Assembly (NCBI RefSeq): GCF_000350485.1
Contig: NZ_AORV01000059.1
Coordinates: 1-64,000, forward strand
Direction of reading: 5' to 3'
Source: Ruminiclostridium cellobioparum subsp. termitidis CT1112
GTDB taxonomy: Bacteria > Bacillota > Clostridia > Acetivibrionales > DSM-1351
DNA length: 64,000 nt
Under the pieces are notes generated by a model. That model was not told where the DNA came from and ran no database searches. It saw only the letters and a program-made list of their open reading frames with translations. Shown here one piece after another: positions 52,651 through 62,933 of this stretch. The translations under genes and the position numbers were made by a program. Each line of letters starts with the position of its first letter. Position 1 is the first letter of the stretch.

Positions 52651-53726
52651 ATTTACATTCCAGTATATTCATATAAAAACCAGAACTAACCCCAGAAAAG
52701 CCAGGGTATTTTGTGAATTTACATTCCAATCTGTTTATATAAAAATAAAAATCCCAAGGTATCAAACAGCTGATGGCGTTTACATTCCAGTGTGTTTATA
52801 TAAAAACATCGCTATCATCATTGACAACTGCCAGGATACTATGTTACTTACATTCCAATATGTTTGTATAAAAACCCTGCCGCTGGCAATGTTCCTCGAA
52901 ACGCCTGATCTATTTACATTCCAGTTTGTTTATATAAAAATGGGTGGCTAATTGTAGTGCTGGTCGTGGTCGTGGTATTTACATTCCAATCTGCTTATAT
53001 AAAAATGAAAAGCCAAGGTATCAAACAGCTGATGGCGTTTACATTCCAGTGTGTTTATATAAAAACTAGACTATGATGTTATAGCTGATGCTCTGGTTAA
53101 ATTATTTACATTCCATTATGTATATATGAAAACAAGCCGATTATAGCACCAACTATAAATATACCCAAATTTATATTCCAGTATGTTTATATAAAAGCTA
53201 TGTATGGTGCGATAGTTTATACAAAGCTTCAATTCTTCACATTCCCTTCAAGTATACTTATATTAAAACTCAAAGGCAACTAGAAAATCTTAAAATTATT
53301 TGTTTTAGAATCGGTTTATATAAAAGATAAAAGCAACAAATGATATTCTTGATTCCTGAACATGAGTATCATTTTATTCCAGTATGTCTATATAAAAACC
53401 TGGCTGCTATGAACTTGATCTCAAGCAGGATATTAATTTACATTCCAGTTTGTTTATATAAAAACTCTTTCGGCTCATAACCGCCCCTATGCCACCTGAT
53501 CAATTTACATTCCAGTATGTTTATATAAAACTGAAAAGAGAGAAGGACACAAACAGCTATTTAACTTATTTACATTCCAGTATGTTTATATAAAACCAGT
53601 AGAATATGCCATAAAGGACGAATACCGCAGGGAATTTACATTCCAGTATGTTTATATAAAACGATTGAGCCTGTACGCCTTACAGACTGACTCAAAGATT
53701 TACATTCCAGTATGTTTATATAAAAC
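52651..53726 (-). CRISPR. type I-B CRISPR array, 17 repeats and 16 spacers
   Basis: On the minus strand the repeat reads GTTTTATATAAACATACTGG followed by AATGTAAAT (29 nt), typical of clostridial I-B repeats with a GGAATGTAAAT 3' end. Repeats start on the plus strand at 52651, 52717, 52778, 52846, 52912, 52977, 53037, 53104, 53169, about 53236, about 53299, about 53370, 53436, 53503, 53568, 53634 and 53698. The four at the right are identical and 29 nt. Most others are 30 nt with an extra A and point changes, and those near 53236-53327 are very degenerate. Decay towards the left marks the trailer there. The array is therefore transcribed leftwards, in the same direction as the cas genes. Most spacers are 30-38 nt. 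Confidence 0.95.
52717..53066 (-). repeat. duplicated repeat-spacer-repeat unit within the CRISPR array
   Basis: The unit at 52717-52807 and the unit at 52977-53066 match closely. Both have a CAATCTG variant in the first repeat, a spacer containing CCAAGGTATCAAACAGCTGA, and a second repeat that begins with G and reads CAGTGTG. The shared repeat variants argue for segmental duplication rather than two separate acquisitions. Confidence 0.85.
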
Positions 53727-53814
53727 CTTGCCTGCTACAATATTGAATTATCAAGGTCCACGCACCCGATTTCTGTCGATAGGTACTTAAAGAATAAATA
53801 AGAAGTTACCAGTA
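53727..53814 (-). promoter_or_regulatory. short, possibly truncated CRISPR leader
   Basis: Only 88 bp separate the leader-proximal repeat from the cas3 stop codon. The first roughly 37 bp beside the repeat have the length of a spacer with no repeat after it, and the remainder is not strongly AT-rich. No clear promoter is visible, so transcription may come from the cas operon. Confidence 0.45.
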
Positions 53815-56112
53815 CTAGAACATTCTTGATTCAGCATTTCTAAACTCTTCTTTTCCGGTTTTTTCAAAACTGATTCCTGTTTCAATGCTATATTCCGCAT
53901 CAACTGCAATAATATCAAAGCCGTTTGAGATTTTTTTGAAAATAATCTTAGTTTCCTCTGCCAGTCTTCTCTGGACAGGAACCATCAGGTCTCTCAATGC
54001 TTCACGGACTTTTACCTTCTCCTTTTTTGAATATTCCCTGCTTTTGATAATCCCGATATTATATCCGATATCCTCCTCATGTTCCTTATAAACGCTCAAA
54101 GGAATCACAGATACCTGGTCAATGTCTCTGAATACTTTGTTTACATCCCTTTTATCCATTTCATAGGAAGAAATGTCCTTGACATACTGGATCGTACTCT
54201 TTATATCAGAATAATATCCGGTATCCTTAAGTTTTTCAGTGGAATAGGTCTCTTTTATCATTTCTGCTTTGGCAGTTTCATTCAGGACACCATTATAAAG
54301 TGCTTCCTTTGAGAGCTGATGAATCTTTTCATCAATAAAGGAACCCACTCCACTGCACTTTTTATTTCCTCCGGTGAATACAAAGCAGTTATATTCCTTG
54401 TCCAGCTTTCTATGCCGGCAGCAGCGGCCCATTCTCTGGAAGAGTCCGTTAAGATCGGACAGCTCGGTATAAAGCAAATCAAAATCTATATCCAGGGAAG
54501 CTTCGACCAACTGTGTTGTGACCCAGATTCCGCAGCCCGTACTTCCCTTCTTCCCAAGCTCCATGATGCGGTCCTCTTTTTTACTCCTCTCTTCCCTGAT
54601 GAAACCGCTGTGCAAAAGCTGCAAATGTTCTACACTTTCATCCCCTGTTTCCTTCTGCAGAACAGCTTTTAATTTATTGTAAACTGTTTTTGCCTTCCTG
54701 ACCGTATTACAAATAATCAGGAGTTTATTTTTATTATAGGCCCTTGCCATTTCGGCAATACTGGAATCTTCGTCAATCTGGGAATCAATTTTCATTATAC
54801 TGTGACGCACAAGCCCGTTTGTAAAGGTTTCAGACCCTTTAAAACATATACCCTCGTCCTTCATCAAATCCAGAATTACTCCTGGAAGAGTTGCGGTCAG
54901 GATTGCAAACCTGCCTCCCATCCTTGTAATATATTTCAGTCCAAGAATTAGATAGGCAATAAGATCAGGGGAATACATCTGAATCTCATCCACGATTACT
55001 TTTGAATAGGACAGCGTCGCAAGCTTAAGTTCAAAACCCTTATACCTGTACACAAAATCAAATATCTGATCCAATGTACATATTGTCAGCGGCAGAGAAA
55101 GCTGCCTTGTCCTGGTGTAGTATCCTTCGAGTTCAGCACTCTCATATTCCCGTATATCATCCGCTTCCGATGATTTCTTTTTATATTTATTGCTTTCCTC
55201 CTGCTCTGTATATACCTTCAGAGTATCCGAATGCAGCAGTGCAACACGGTTTTCCATATCCTTTCCTGCTATATTTTCCGCAATGCGCTTGTAAATTGCA
55301 TTAATCGCACTTTTAAGAGGCAGGGTAAAGAAGCCCTTGCTGTCTCCAAGCCAGAGAAGTCCTGCCTCGGTTTTCCCCATGCCGGTCTGAGCCACCACAA
55401 CTACATTTTCATTCCGGTTTTCAAGCATATATTTTTGCAGCTCGTTCCATCCGGCACCGGGGTTGTCTTTTTTCCACCCATTCACCAGGATTTCCATGGC
55501 TTCCGGCAGAAAACCCGCAGGTTTTTCTACATCTATTCCCGCACTTGCGGCATAGTCAATCCTGTTCAAAAGTCCTTTCAGCATAATTGTTTTAAAAAAA
55601 TATTCCCCATCCCGTGACTCATATGGTCTTGTCCCCAGTCTGAAAAAACTTTTGTACAACCGGGCATCCAGATGTCTGGATGGCAGCGGCCGGTATTCAA
55701 AATTTTTGAAAACACCTGCCAGCCGGGCTATCTCCCTGGATATTTCATCCTCTTCAAGGTACACATCCCGTTCATGATGGTATGCCACTGCCTGAAATAG
55801 GGCCCTTATATCTTTCTCCTCATATCCTAGCTCTTCGAGATATTCAACATCTATAAAACCAAGGCTCAGGAAACCATGCGGTATTCCTGTACTTTTTACC
55901 TTGCCGTGGACACACTGCTGGAATGTGTCATTCATTTTCCCCAGATCATGGTATATACACGCCAGGCGGAGCAGCTCCCAATCTATCTTCAGATTAGGAT
56001 ACAGCTCTTTCAGCAGCTTAAAGTTATCCAGTAAATCATCGGTATGCCCTTGAATATCTTTTCTGGGTATCGTCTTTGCAATAAATCTCTCATCTGCTGC
56101 CTTGTTATCCAT
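53815..56112 (-). CDS. cas3: Cas3 HD nuclease-helicase (type I-B)
   Basis: This 765-aa protein begins with the HD nuclease domain: H23 in GHTDDLLDNF, H55/D56 in ACIYHDLGKMND, and later YHHERD. The helicase follows: Walker A in VVAQTGMGKTEAGLLWLG near residue 245, motif II VIVDEIQMYSPD, TATLP (motif III), and a C-terminal helicase half with QLVEASLDIDFD and LFQRMGRCCRH. It unwinds and degrades target DNA recruited by Cascade. It is the last cas gene before the array, 76 bp downstream of cas5. Confidence 0.95.
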   Translation of the reverse strand: MDNKAADERFIAKTIPRKDIQGHTDDLLDNFKLLKELYPNLKIDWELLRLACIYHDLGKMNDTFQQCVHGKVKSTGIPHGFLSLGFIDVEYLEELGYEEKDIRALFQAVAYHHERDVYLEEDEISREIARLAGVFKNFEYRPLPSRHLDARLYKSFFRLGTRPYESRDGEYFFKTIMLKGLLNRIDYAASAGIDVEKPAGFLPEAMEILVNGWKKDNPGAGWNELQKYMLENRNENVVVVAQTGMGKTEAGLLWLGDSKGFFTLPLKSAINAIYKRIAENIAGKDMENRVALLHSDTLKVYTEQEESNKYKKKSSEADDIREYESAELEGYYTRTRQLSLPLTICTLDQIFDFVYRYKGFELKLATLSYSKVIVDEIQMYSPDLIAYLILGLKYITRMGGRFAILTATLPGVILDLMKDEGICFKGSETFTNGLVRHSIMKIDSQIDEDSSIAEMARAYNKNKLLIICNTVRKAKTVYNKLKAVLQKETGDESVEHLQLLHSGFIREERSKKEDRIMELGKKGSTGCGIWVTTQLVEASLDIDFDLLYTELSDLNGLFQRMGRCCRHRKLDKEYNCFVFTGGNKKCSGVGSFIDEKIHQLSKEALYNGVLNETAKAEMIKETYSTEKLKDTGYYSDIKSTIQYVKDISSYEMDKRDVNKVFRDIDQVSVIPLSVYKEHEEDIGYNIGIIKSREYSKKEKVKVREALRDLMVPVQRRLAEETKIIFKKISNGFDIIAVDAEYSIETGISFEKTGKEEFRNAESRMF

Positions 56113-56188
56113 TTGCCCTCCTTAATACACCTTTTATTCACCTCAGGTTCTTATTAGCAGCTTTTTACATTCTCTGTTATTTTGCCTG

Positions 56189-57809
<1,621 letters not shown>

Positions 57810-57813
57810 ATAA

Positions 57814-59559
57814 TCAGTTCTCCTCTCCATTTACCGTTTTTTCATTATTTGCCTCATTGCCGCTGTCATCGGATCTTTCCGCAATAAAGCCTGTTACAAA
57901 ACTATAACCAATTGTACTGAACAGCTCATCACTCCTGAATATTTCCGAGATTACGGCCGGCACTTTGTTTCCAGTATACAGGTAAGAATTAAGCAGCACG
58001 TCCATAAACATATTTCTATTTCCGGTTTTAAGCGCATTGAGCAGTCGGTAGCTTATCCCCGGGATTTTACCCGTTTTTTCATTATTTTTCATGAATGCTT
58101 TTCTAAGATGATATCCTGAATTTTTTGCCTCATTTATATAATTCCTGTTCTCATCCATATTCTCCATTCCTCCCAAACTTTTTATCAACCCCGCATTTAT
58201 ACTGAGTATATCCTCTACATGCCCCATGTGGAAAAAGCAATCCTTATTTGAAGCTGTCTTGAAATGCAGCAGCTTATACACCAGCAAAAACAGATTCTGA
58301 TTGTTGAAAATATTTTCAAGCACCTGCTCATATATGCTATAGCTTTCCTTCCCCTCTTTATAGCCCGTTCTGATCAATCCGGATATTTCGTCATGATATT
58401 TGTGGATCAATTTTATCGTGCTCTCAGGTAAAAGATTGAATTTGAAACGTTCGTTTTCATATCGGACCACCTGCACATCAGCCAGTTCATACCTGCTTTT
58501 TTCAATCCGTTCCCTCTCCATGGCTTCCACAAGCACTTTGTAGATTCTACGGGAAGCTGTCTCATTCCGGCCTTCCTTGAGCACTGAATCCCGGGCACTT
58601 CTGTTAACTCTGACGTTATAACGCATATTTACATTGGCATTAATATACAGTCCGGTATTATTTACATATACAAAGCCTGCCGGCAGGCATGAATATATGA
58701 GCTTGCACACAGGACACAATGCAATGTCATTGACAAAGTCCCAGACATGTGACGGTTTCCTTGCAGTATCAAAACCCGACTGGTTCAAAAAGCTCATATC
58801 ATTGTTCATATCTCTGATAGGAGCCCCGCAAGTAAAGCATTTGTACCTGAACTTTTGCTTATCTGCTGCCAGATATTCTCTGGCCTCATCCACAAAATAT
58901 GTTCTGTAATCCTCATAGATATCTTTTATTTTAGTCTGTGGATTTAAAAAGCTTATTCCGTTCCAGCCATTTCTGATTATTGTATATATGACATTCTTAG
59001 CACCTATGAAACGTCTTCCATTTTCATTTCCACAGTATTCTATTATTTTATTTATTATTTCAAACTGCTTTTTTAACTCTCCGATTACTTCTTCTTTTAC
59101 TTTTTCAAAGTCGGTGTCGTCTTTGGGTTCCCTGACTTTCGAAAGGTTTTTTTCAAGCTCTGCCATCCGCTCGGCTTCACCCATCAGTTCAAAAGCCGAT
59201 TTAAAGCTGTTGCTTGTAAGATATCTTTTCACGGTATCCTTTATGTAATCGTTGATTGACTTTAATTTTTTAAGATCCAGCCCTTCAAATCCATTTTCAT
59301 TATAAAAGCCTATTGTATTTTTAAAAGAGACTATCCTATACCACGGAAGAGCTTTTTCATATGTATCTATAAAATACCTGAAATACCTGTCTTCAAAATC
59401 CTCAAGGCAGTTCACAGGAATTTGCGCAGAAGCTCCGTCATATGTAACATTTTCCTCACCTATGATATTGATAAAACCTGCAACCGAGGCATTCCAGCTC
59501 CAATCTCCCAGCGCAAGCCGTATTATTTCATTCTCCAGATAAATCACCTCCATTCCCAC
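57814..59559 (-). CDS. cas8b1: Cas8b1 (Cst1, CXXC-CXXC large subunit)
   Basis: This up-to-581-aa protein is the Cst1-type large subunit: LALGDWSWNASVAGFINIIG at the N-terminus and two CXXC pairs, CFTCGAPIRD and ALCPVCKLIY, followed by YSCLPAGFVYVN. It recognises the PAM in Cascade. The start is uncertain. The first options are a GTG at 59559 and an ATG at 59553, neither with a good RBS. A GGAGG at 59546-59550 lies inside this frame and would best serve a CTG at 59538 (giving MENEIIRLALG). Confidence 0.9.
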   Translation of the reverse strand: MGMEVIYLENEIIRLALGDWSWNASVAGFINIIGEENVTYDGASAQIPVNCLEDFEDRYFRYFIDTYEKALPWYRIVSFKNTIGFYNENGFEGLDLKKLKSINDYIKDTVKRYLTSNSFKSAFELMGEAERMAELEKNLSKVREPKDDTDFEKVKEEVIGELKKQFEIINKIIEYCGNENGRRFIGAKNVIYTIIRNGWNGISFLNPQTKIKDIYEDYRTYFVDEAREYLAADKQKFRYKCFTCGAPIRDMNNDMSFLNQSGFDTARKPSHVWDFVNDIALCPVCKLIYSCLPAGFVYVNNTGLYINANVNMRYNVRVNRSARDSVLKEGRNETASRRIYKVLVEAMERERIEKSRYELADVQVVRYENERFKFNLLPESTIKLIHKYHDEISGLIRTGYKEGKESYSIYEQVLENIFNNQNLFLLVYKLLHFKTASNKDCFFHMGHVEDILSINAGLIKSLGGMENMDENRNYINEAKNSGYHLRKAFMKNNEKTGKIPGISYRLLNALKTGNRNMFMDVLLNSYLYTGNKVPAVISEIFRSDELFSTIGYSFVTGFIAERSDDSGNEANNEKTVNGEEN

Positions 59560-59563
59560 ATTA

Positions 59564-60295
59564 CTAAATCAGATCCAGCATTCCAAAACACAAAGACCTT
59601 TTTGCACCCACTCCCCGTTGATACAGGTACTGCAGGAGGTACTGTTCGCCCTCCATTGAGAATATGCCCAAAGAACACGGAATTTTGAGTTCGTAATTCT
59701 TAATGATTACTTTTTTCATACGTATGAATTCAATTTTCAGCTGCCTGATATCATAACCGATATCCCTCTGGAATTTTCCTGAGAGCTCCGCTTCAAGATT
59801 TCTCTTCAGAATGTCCACGGCGGGTTCATCCTCAAAGGTATAAAACCAATCCCTGCCGGTTTCCCGGTTATGGTCGCGTATTACAATCGGTGACATTGTG
59901 TTGAATACGGCCCTGTTCTGTGTTATAAGTTTTTCCTTTTCATTTTGAATTTTGACCAGTCTTAGAGAGTTTTCCCCAGAGAACCTGTACTTGATGAATT
60001 TCTGCCCGCACATGGCGTTATACAGCTGTATTCCTGTAAGGGAGTTGGGAGTAGACATGTTAACTATTACTCTTTTGCTTTTGACACTGATCGTTTCCGT
60101 TCCATATTGTGTTTCAGGAACAAAATAAACAGACATGGTAAAATCCTTATTGGTATTGCTGCCATTGCCATAAAGCTGCTGATAGAACTGCTTATCGCTT
60201 TTTTCAATGGCATTTTTTAAAAAGGATAGTATTTTCCTCCTGTAATTAACATCAATAACCTCATTTTCCAGCTCGAATGTAAAATGAAACCTCAT
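59564..60295 (-). CDS. cas6: Cas6 crRNA endoribonuclease
   Basis: This 243-aa protein is first in the cas operon. It begins MRFHFTFELENEVIDVNYRR and ends with the Cas6 glycine-rich loop GVGAKRSLCFGMLDLI. It cleaves the array transcript within each repeat, leaving the 8-nt handle. The RBS AAGGAGG precedes the ATG. The upstream 258 bp carry the operon promoter. Confidence 0.93.
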   Translation of the reverse strand: MRFHFTFELENEVIDVNYRRKILSFLKNAIEKSDKQFYQQLYGNGSNTNKDFTMSVYFVPETQYGTETISVKSKRVIVNMSTPNSLTGIQLYNAMCGQKFIKYRFSGENSLRLVKIQNEKEKLITQNRAVFNTMSPIVIRDHNRETGRDWFYTFEDEPAVDILKRNLEAELSGKFQRDIGYDIRQLKIEFIRMKKVIIKNYELKIPCSLGIFSMEGEQYLLQYLYQRGVGAKRSLCFGMLDLI

Positions 60296-60553
60296 ATATT
60301 TTCACCTCCTTTTCTGATGAACTAATAAATGAAAGGCATCACCTTCTTTTTTAAATTGTTTTAAAAGAATGATATTTAAGAATGATTATTTTGACGATTA
60401 GTTGCTGGTGATATTTATAAAATAACAAAGGCTGCTGAGAAATATTCCAAGATGAGTGGATACAATTGTTTTTCACCACTCAGGTAGTTTTACCTTGCAT
60501 TTGCAATTTATTTTTTGGTATTTTCAATGTATTTATAATATATTGATAGTTAT

Positions 60554-62698
60554 TTAATCATCCCTGCTTCTCTTCAACCTTTCCACCAGCATGGTGTTCC
60601 TCTTCTGCATTCTGTTGTTTGAGACAGCTATGCCGATTGCCTTTTTGGAGCCCACCAGCACTAGAATTTTTTTGGCCCTTGTAACACAGGTATACAGTAG
60701 ATTTCTTTGCAACATCATATAATGCTGCATGGTTACAGGTGCAACCACTATTTTATACTCGCTGCCCTGGCTTTTGTGAACAGTGGTTGCATAGGCCAGA
60801 ACTACTTCATCCAGCTCAGTGGCATCATACTCAACATTCACTCCGTCAAAACAAATAGCAAGCATTCTGTCCTCGGTATCAATACCTGTAATGCTGCCAA
60901 TATCGCCGTTAAAAACATTTTTATCATAATTATTTTTTATCTGCATGACCTTGTCGTTAAGCCTATAAACTGTTCCGCCGTACTTTATACTAACCTCGGC
61001 CGGATTCAGGGCTTCCTGCAGAATAATATTGAGATTGAAGGCTCCTGTCTCTCCCTTCTGCATGGGACACAGCACCTGAATGTCATTGACAGGATCAACT
61101 TTGTAATAGTTGGGCAGTCTCTTTGAACATAGCTCTGTTATGGTTTCCACAACCTTTTGCGGCTCATCCTCTTCAATAAAAAAGAAGTCGCTGCTCTTTC
61201 CGCCCTTAAGGTTTGGTGTCTCACCCCTGTTTATCCTGTGTGCGTTCGTTACTATTGCACTTCCCTGGGCCTGCCGGAATATGCGCGTAAGTCTTACAAC
61301 ATTTACAGTTTCCGACTCTATGATATCCTTAAGTACATTTCCTGCCCCCACCGACGGAAGCTGATCCACGTCACCCACCAGTATAAGTACCGTTTCATTG
61401 GAAACAGCCTTTAAAAGATTATAAAACAACATGATATCAACCATCGATGTTTCATCAATTATCAGGACATCACAGTCCAGCGGACTTTCTTCATTCTTTT
61501 TATAGCCCTCGGGAGGCTTGTATTCCAACAGTCTGTGTATGGTTTTTGCCTCAAGACCGGTGGTTTCCGCCATTCTTTTGGCAGCTCTACCCGTTGGAGC
61601 GGCAAGTAATACCCTTGCGTTCAATTTTTGAAATACCTTGATAATGGCGAGAGTCGTGGTGGTCTTTCCGGTGCCCGGTCCCCCTGTGAGAACCATAAGC
61701 TTGGAACCGGCAGCAGTCTTGACTGCCTCTATTTGAATATCGTCATATTGGATATTGTGTTCCTCTTGAATATTTTTTAAGTGCTCATCTATGCCGGCAG
61801 CTTTGTATTTGCTCTCTTCAGCAAGTATTTGCCGCACTCTTTTGGCTGCCCCCAGCTCACTGTAATAAAAAGCGGGAAGGTATACTGCATTTCCTTCGTC
61901 CCCGATTACAAGCTTTTCTTCCAGCATCCTGTCAAGTGTTCCCTCAATAAGCGGCCTATCGAGCTCCAGTATGCTTCCGGCCACTTCAAACAGTTGATCT
62001 CTCAGGGCATAGCAATGCCCGTCATTTGACAGTTCATTCAGAACATAAAGCAGGCCTGAGCGGCATCTTTCAAAGGAATTGCTGTCAAAACCCAGCTGCC
62101 GTGCTATTTTGTCGGCCGTTTTAAAGCCTATCCCCCAGATATCATCTGCAAGTCGGTAAGGATTTGTTTTTACAATATTTATACTTTCATTCCCATAGGT
62201 CTTGTAGATTTTAACTGCGTAAGCCGTTGAAACACCGTTACTTTGCAGGAAAAGCATAACATTCTTTATTTCCTTCTGCTCCTGCCAGGCCCTCTTTATC
62301 ATATCAACACGTCTTTGGCCGATTCCTTCCACATCTATCAGACTATCAGGCTGCTCCTCTATGATTTTAAGAGTATTCTCCTTGAACCTGGCAACAATCC
62401 TTTTTGCATAAACAGGTCCTATTCCCTTTATCATACCGCTGCCAAGATATTTTTCTATGCCTGCGATTGTGGCAGGTACTGTCTCTCTATAGTCAACGAC
62501 ACTGAATTGCTTGCCATATTTGCTGTCGTGTCTCCAATCACCTTTTAAACGGATTGCAGCACCTACATTAACGGCAGCAAGATTTCCCACAACCGTTACC
62601 AGCTCTGCATAACCCCTGGATTTAATTTTAATTACACTGAATCCGTTTTCTTCGTTATTATAAGTTATTCTTTCTACAATTCCGCTGAGGTATTCCAT
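60554..62698 (-). CDS. recD2: RecD2-type ATP-dependent DNA helicase
   Basis: I chose the ATG at 62698 (GGAGG upstream), giving 714 aa. The N-terminal OB-like region (YLSGIVERITYNNEENGFSV) and tandem helix-hairpin-helix motifs (IKGIGPVYAKRI, VEGIGQRRVDMI) define RecD2. The helicase part has Walker A LTGGPGTGKTTTTLA, motif II LIIDETSMVD and a C-terminal VLAYATTVHKSQGSEYKIVV. It is a 5'-3' helicase in repair, not part of RecBCD. It lies upstream of the cas operon on the same strand but separated by 258 bp. Confidence 0.95.
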   Translation of the reverse strand: MEYLSGIVERITYNNEENGFSVIKIKSRGYAELVTVVGNLAAVNVGAAIRLKGDWRHDSKYGKQFSVVDYRETVPATIAGIEKYLGSGMIKGIGPVYAKRIVARFKENTLKIIEEQPDSLIDVEGIGQRRVDMIKRAWQEQKEIKNVMLFLQSNGVSTAYAVKIYKTYGNESINIVKTNPYRLADDIWGIGFKTADKIARQLGFDSNSFERCRSGLLYVLNELSNDGHCYALRDQLFEVAGSILELDRPLIEGTLDRMLEEKLVIGDEGNAVYLPAFYYSELGAAKRVRQILAEESKYKAAGIDEHLKNIQEEHNIQYDDIQIEAVKTAAGSKLMVLTGGPGTGKTTTTLAIIKVFQKLNARVLLAAPTGRAAKRMAETTGLEAKTIHRLLEYKPPEGYKKNEESPLDCDVLIIDETSMVDIMLFYNLLKAVSNETVLILVGDVDQLPSVGAGNVLKDIIESETVNVVRLTRIFRQAQGSAIVTNAHRINRGETPNLKGGKSSDFFFIEEDEPQKVVETITELCSKRLPNYYKVDPVNDIQVLCPMQKGETGAFNLNIILQEALNPAEVSIKYGGTVYRLNDKVMQIKNNYDKNVFNGDIGSITGIDTEDRMLAICFDGVNVEYDATELDEVVLAYATTVHKSQGSEYKIVVAPVTMQHYMMLQRNLLYTCVTRAKKILVLVGSKKAIGIAVSNNRMQKRNTMLVERLKRSRDD

Positions 62699-62933
62699 AT
62701 GTACAGCCTCCTGCAATAATTATAGCATAATATAGAACATATCATAGACTTGGTATGGCACGCCTTTTCTGTCAGCATTCCGAAAGTGATATTGATATCA
62801 TCAGGGCAGCTGATTATTTTATACTGCGCCCTTTTGCCTTTTTGAATCGGCTTTTGATCAATAGACAGACCTCTGCTTAATTCTATTTTATAATTTTACA
62901 TATGCAGAGTAAGAAAAGTAACTTCAAGCACAT

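Noticed and set aside
60453-60482. TGAGTGG/CCACTCA stem upstream of cas6
   Set aside because: It has a 7-bp stem with a long loop and no T-run. It is not convincing as a recD2 terminator.
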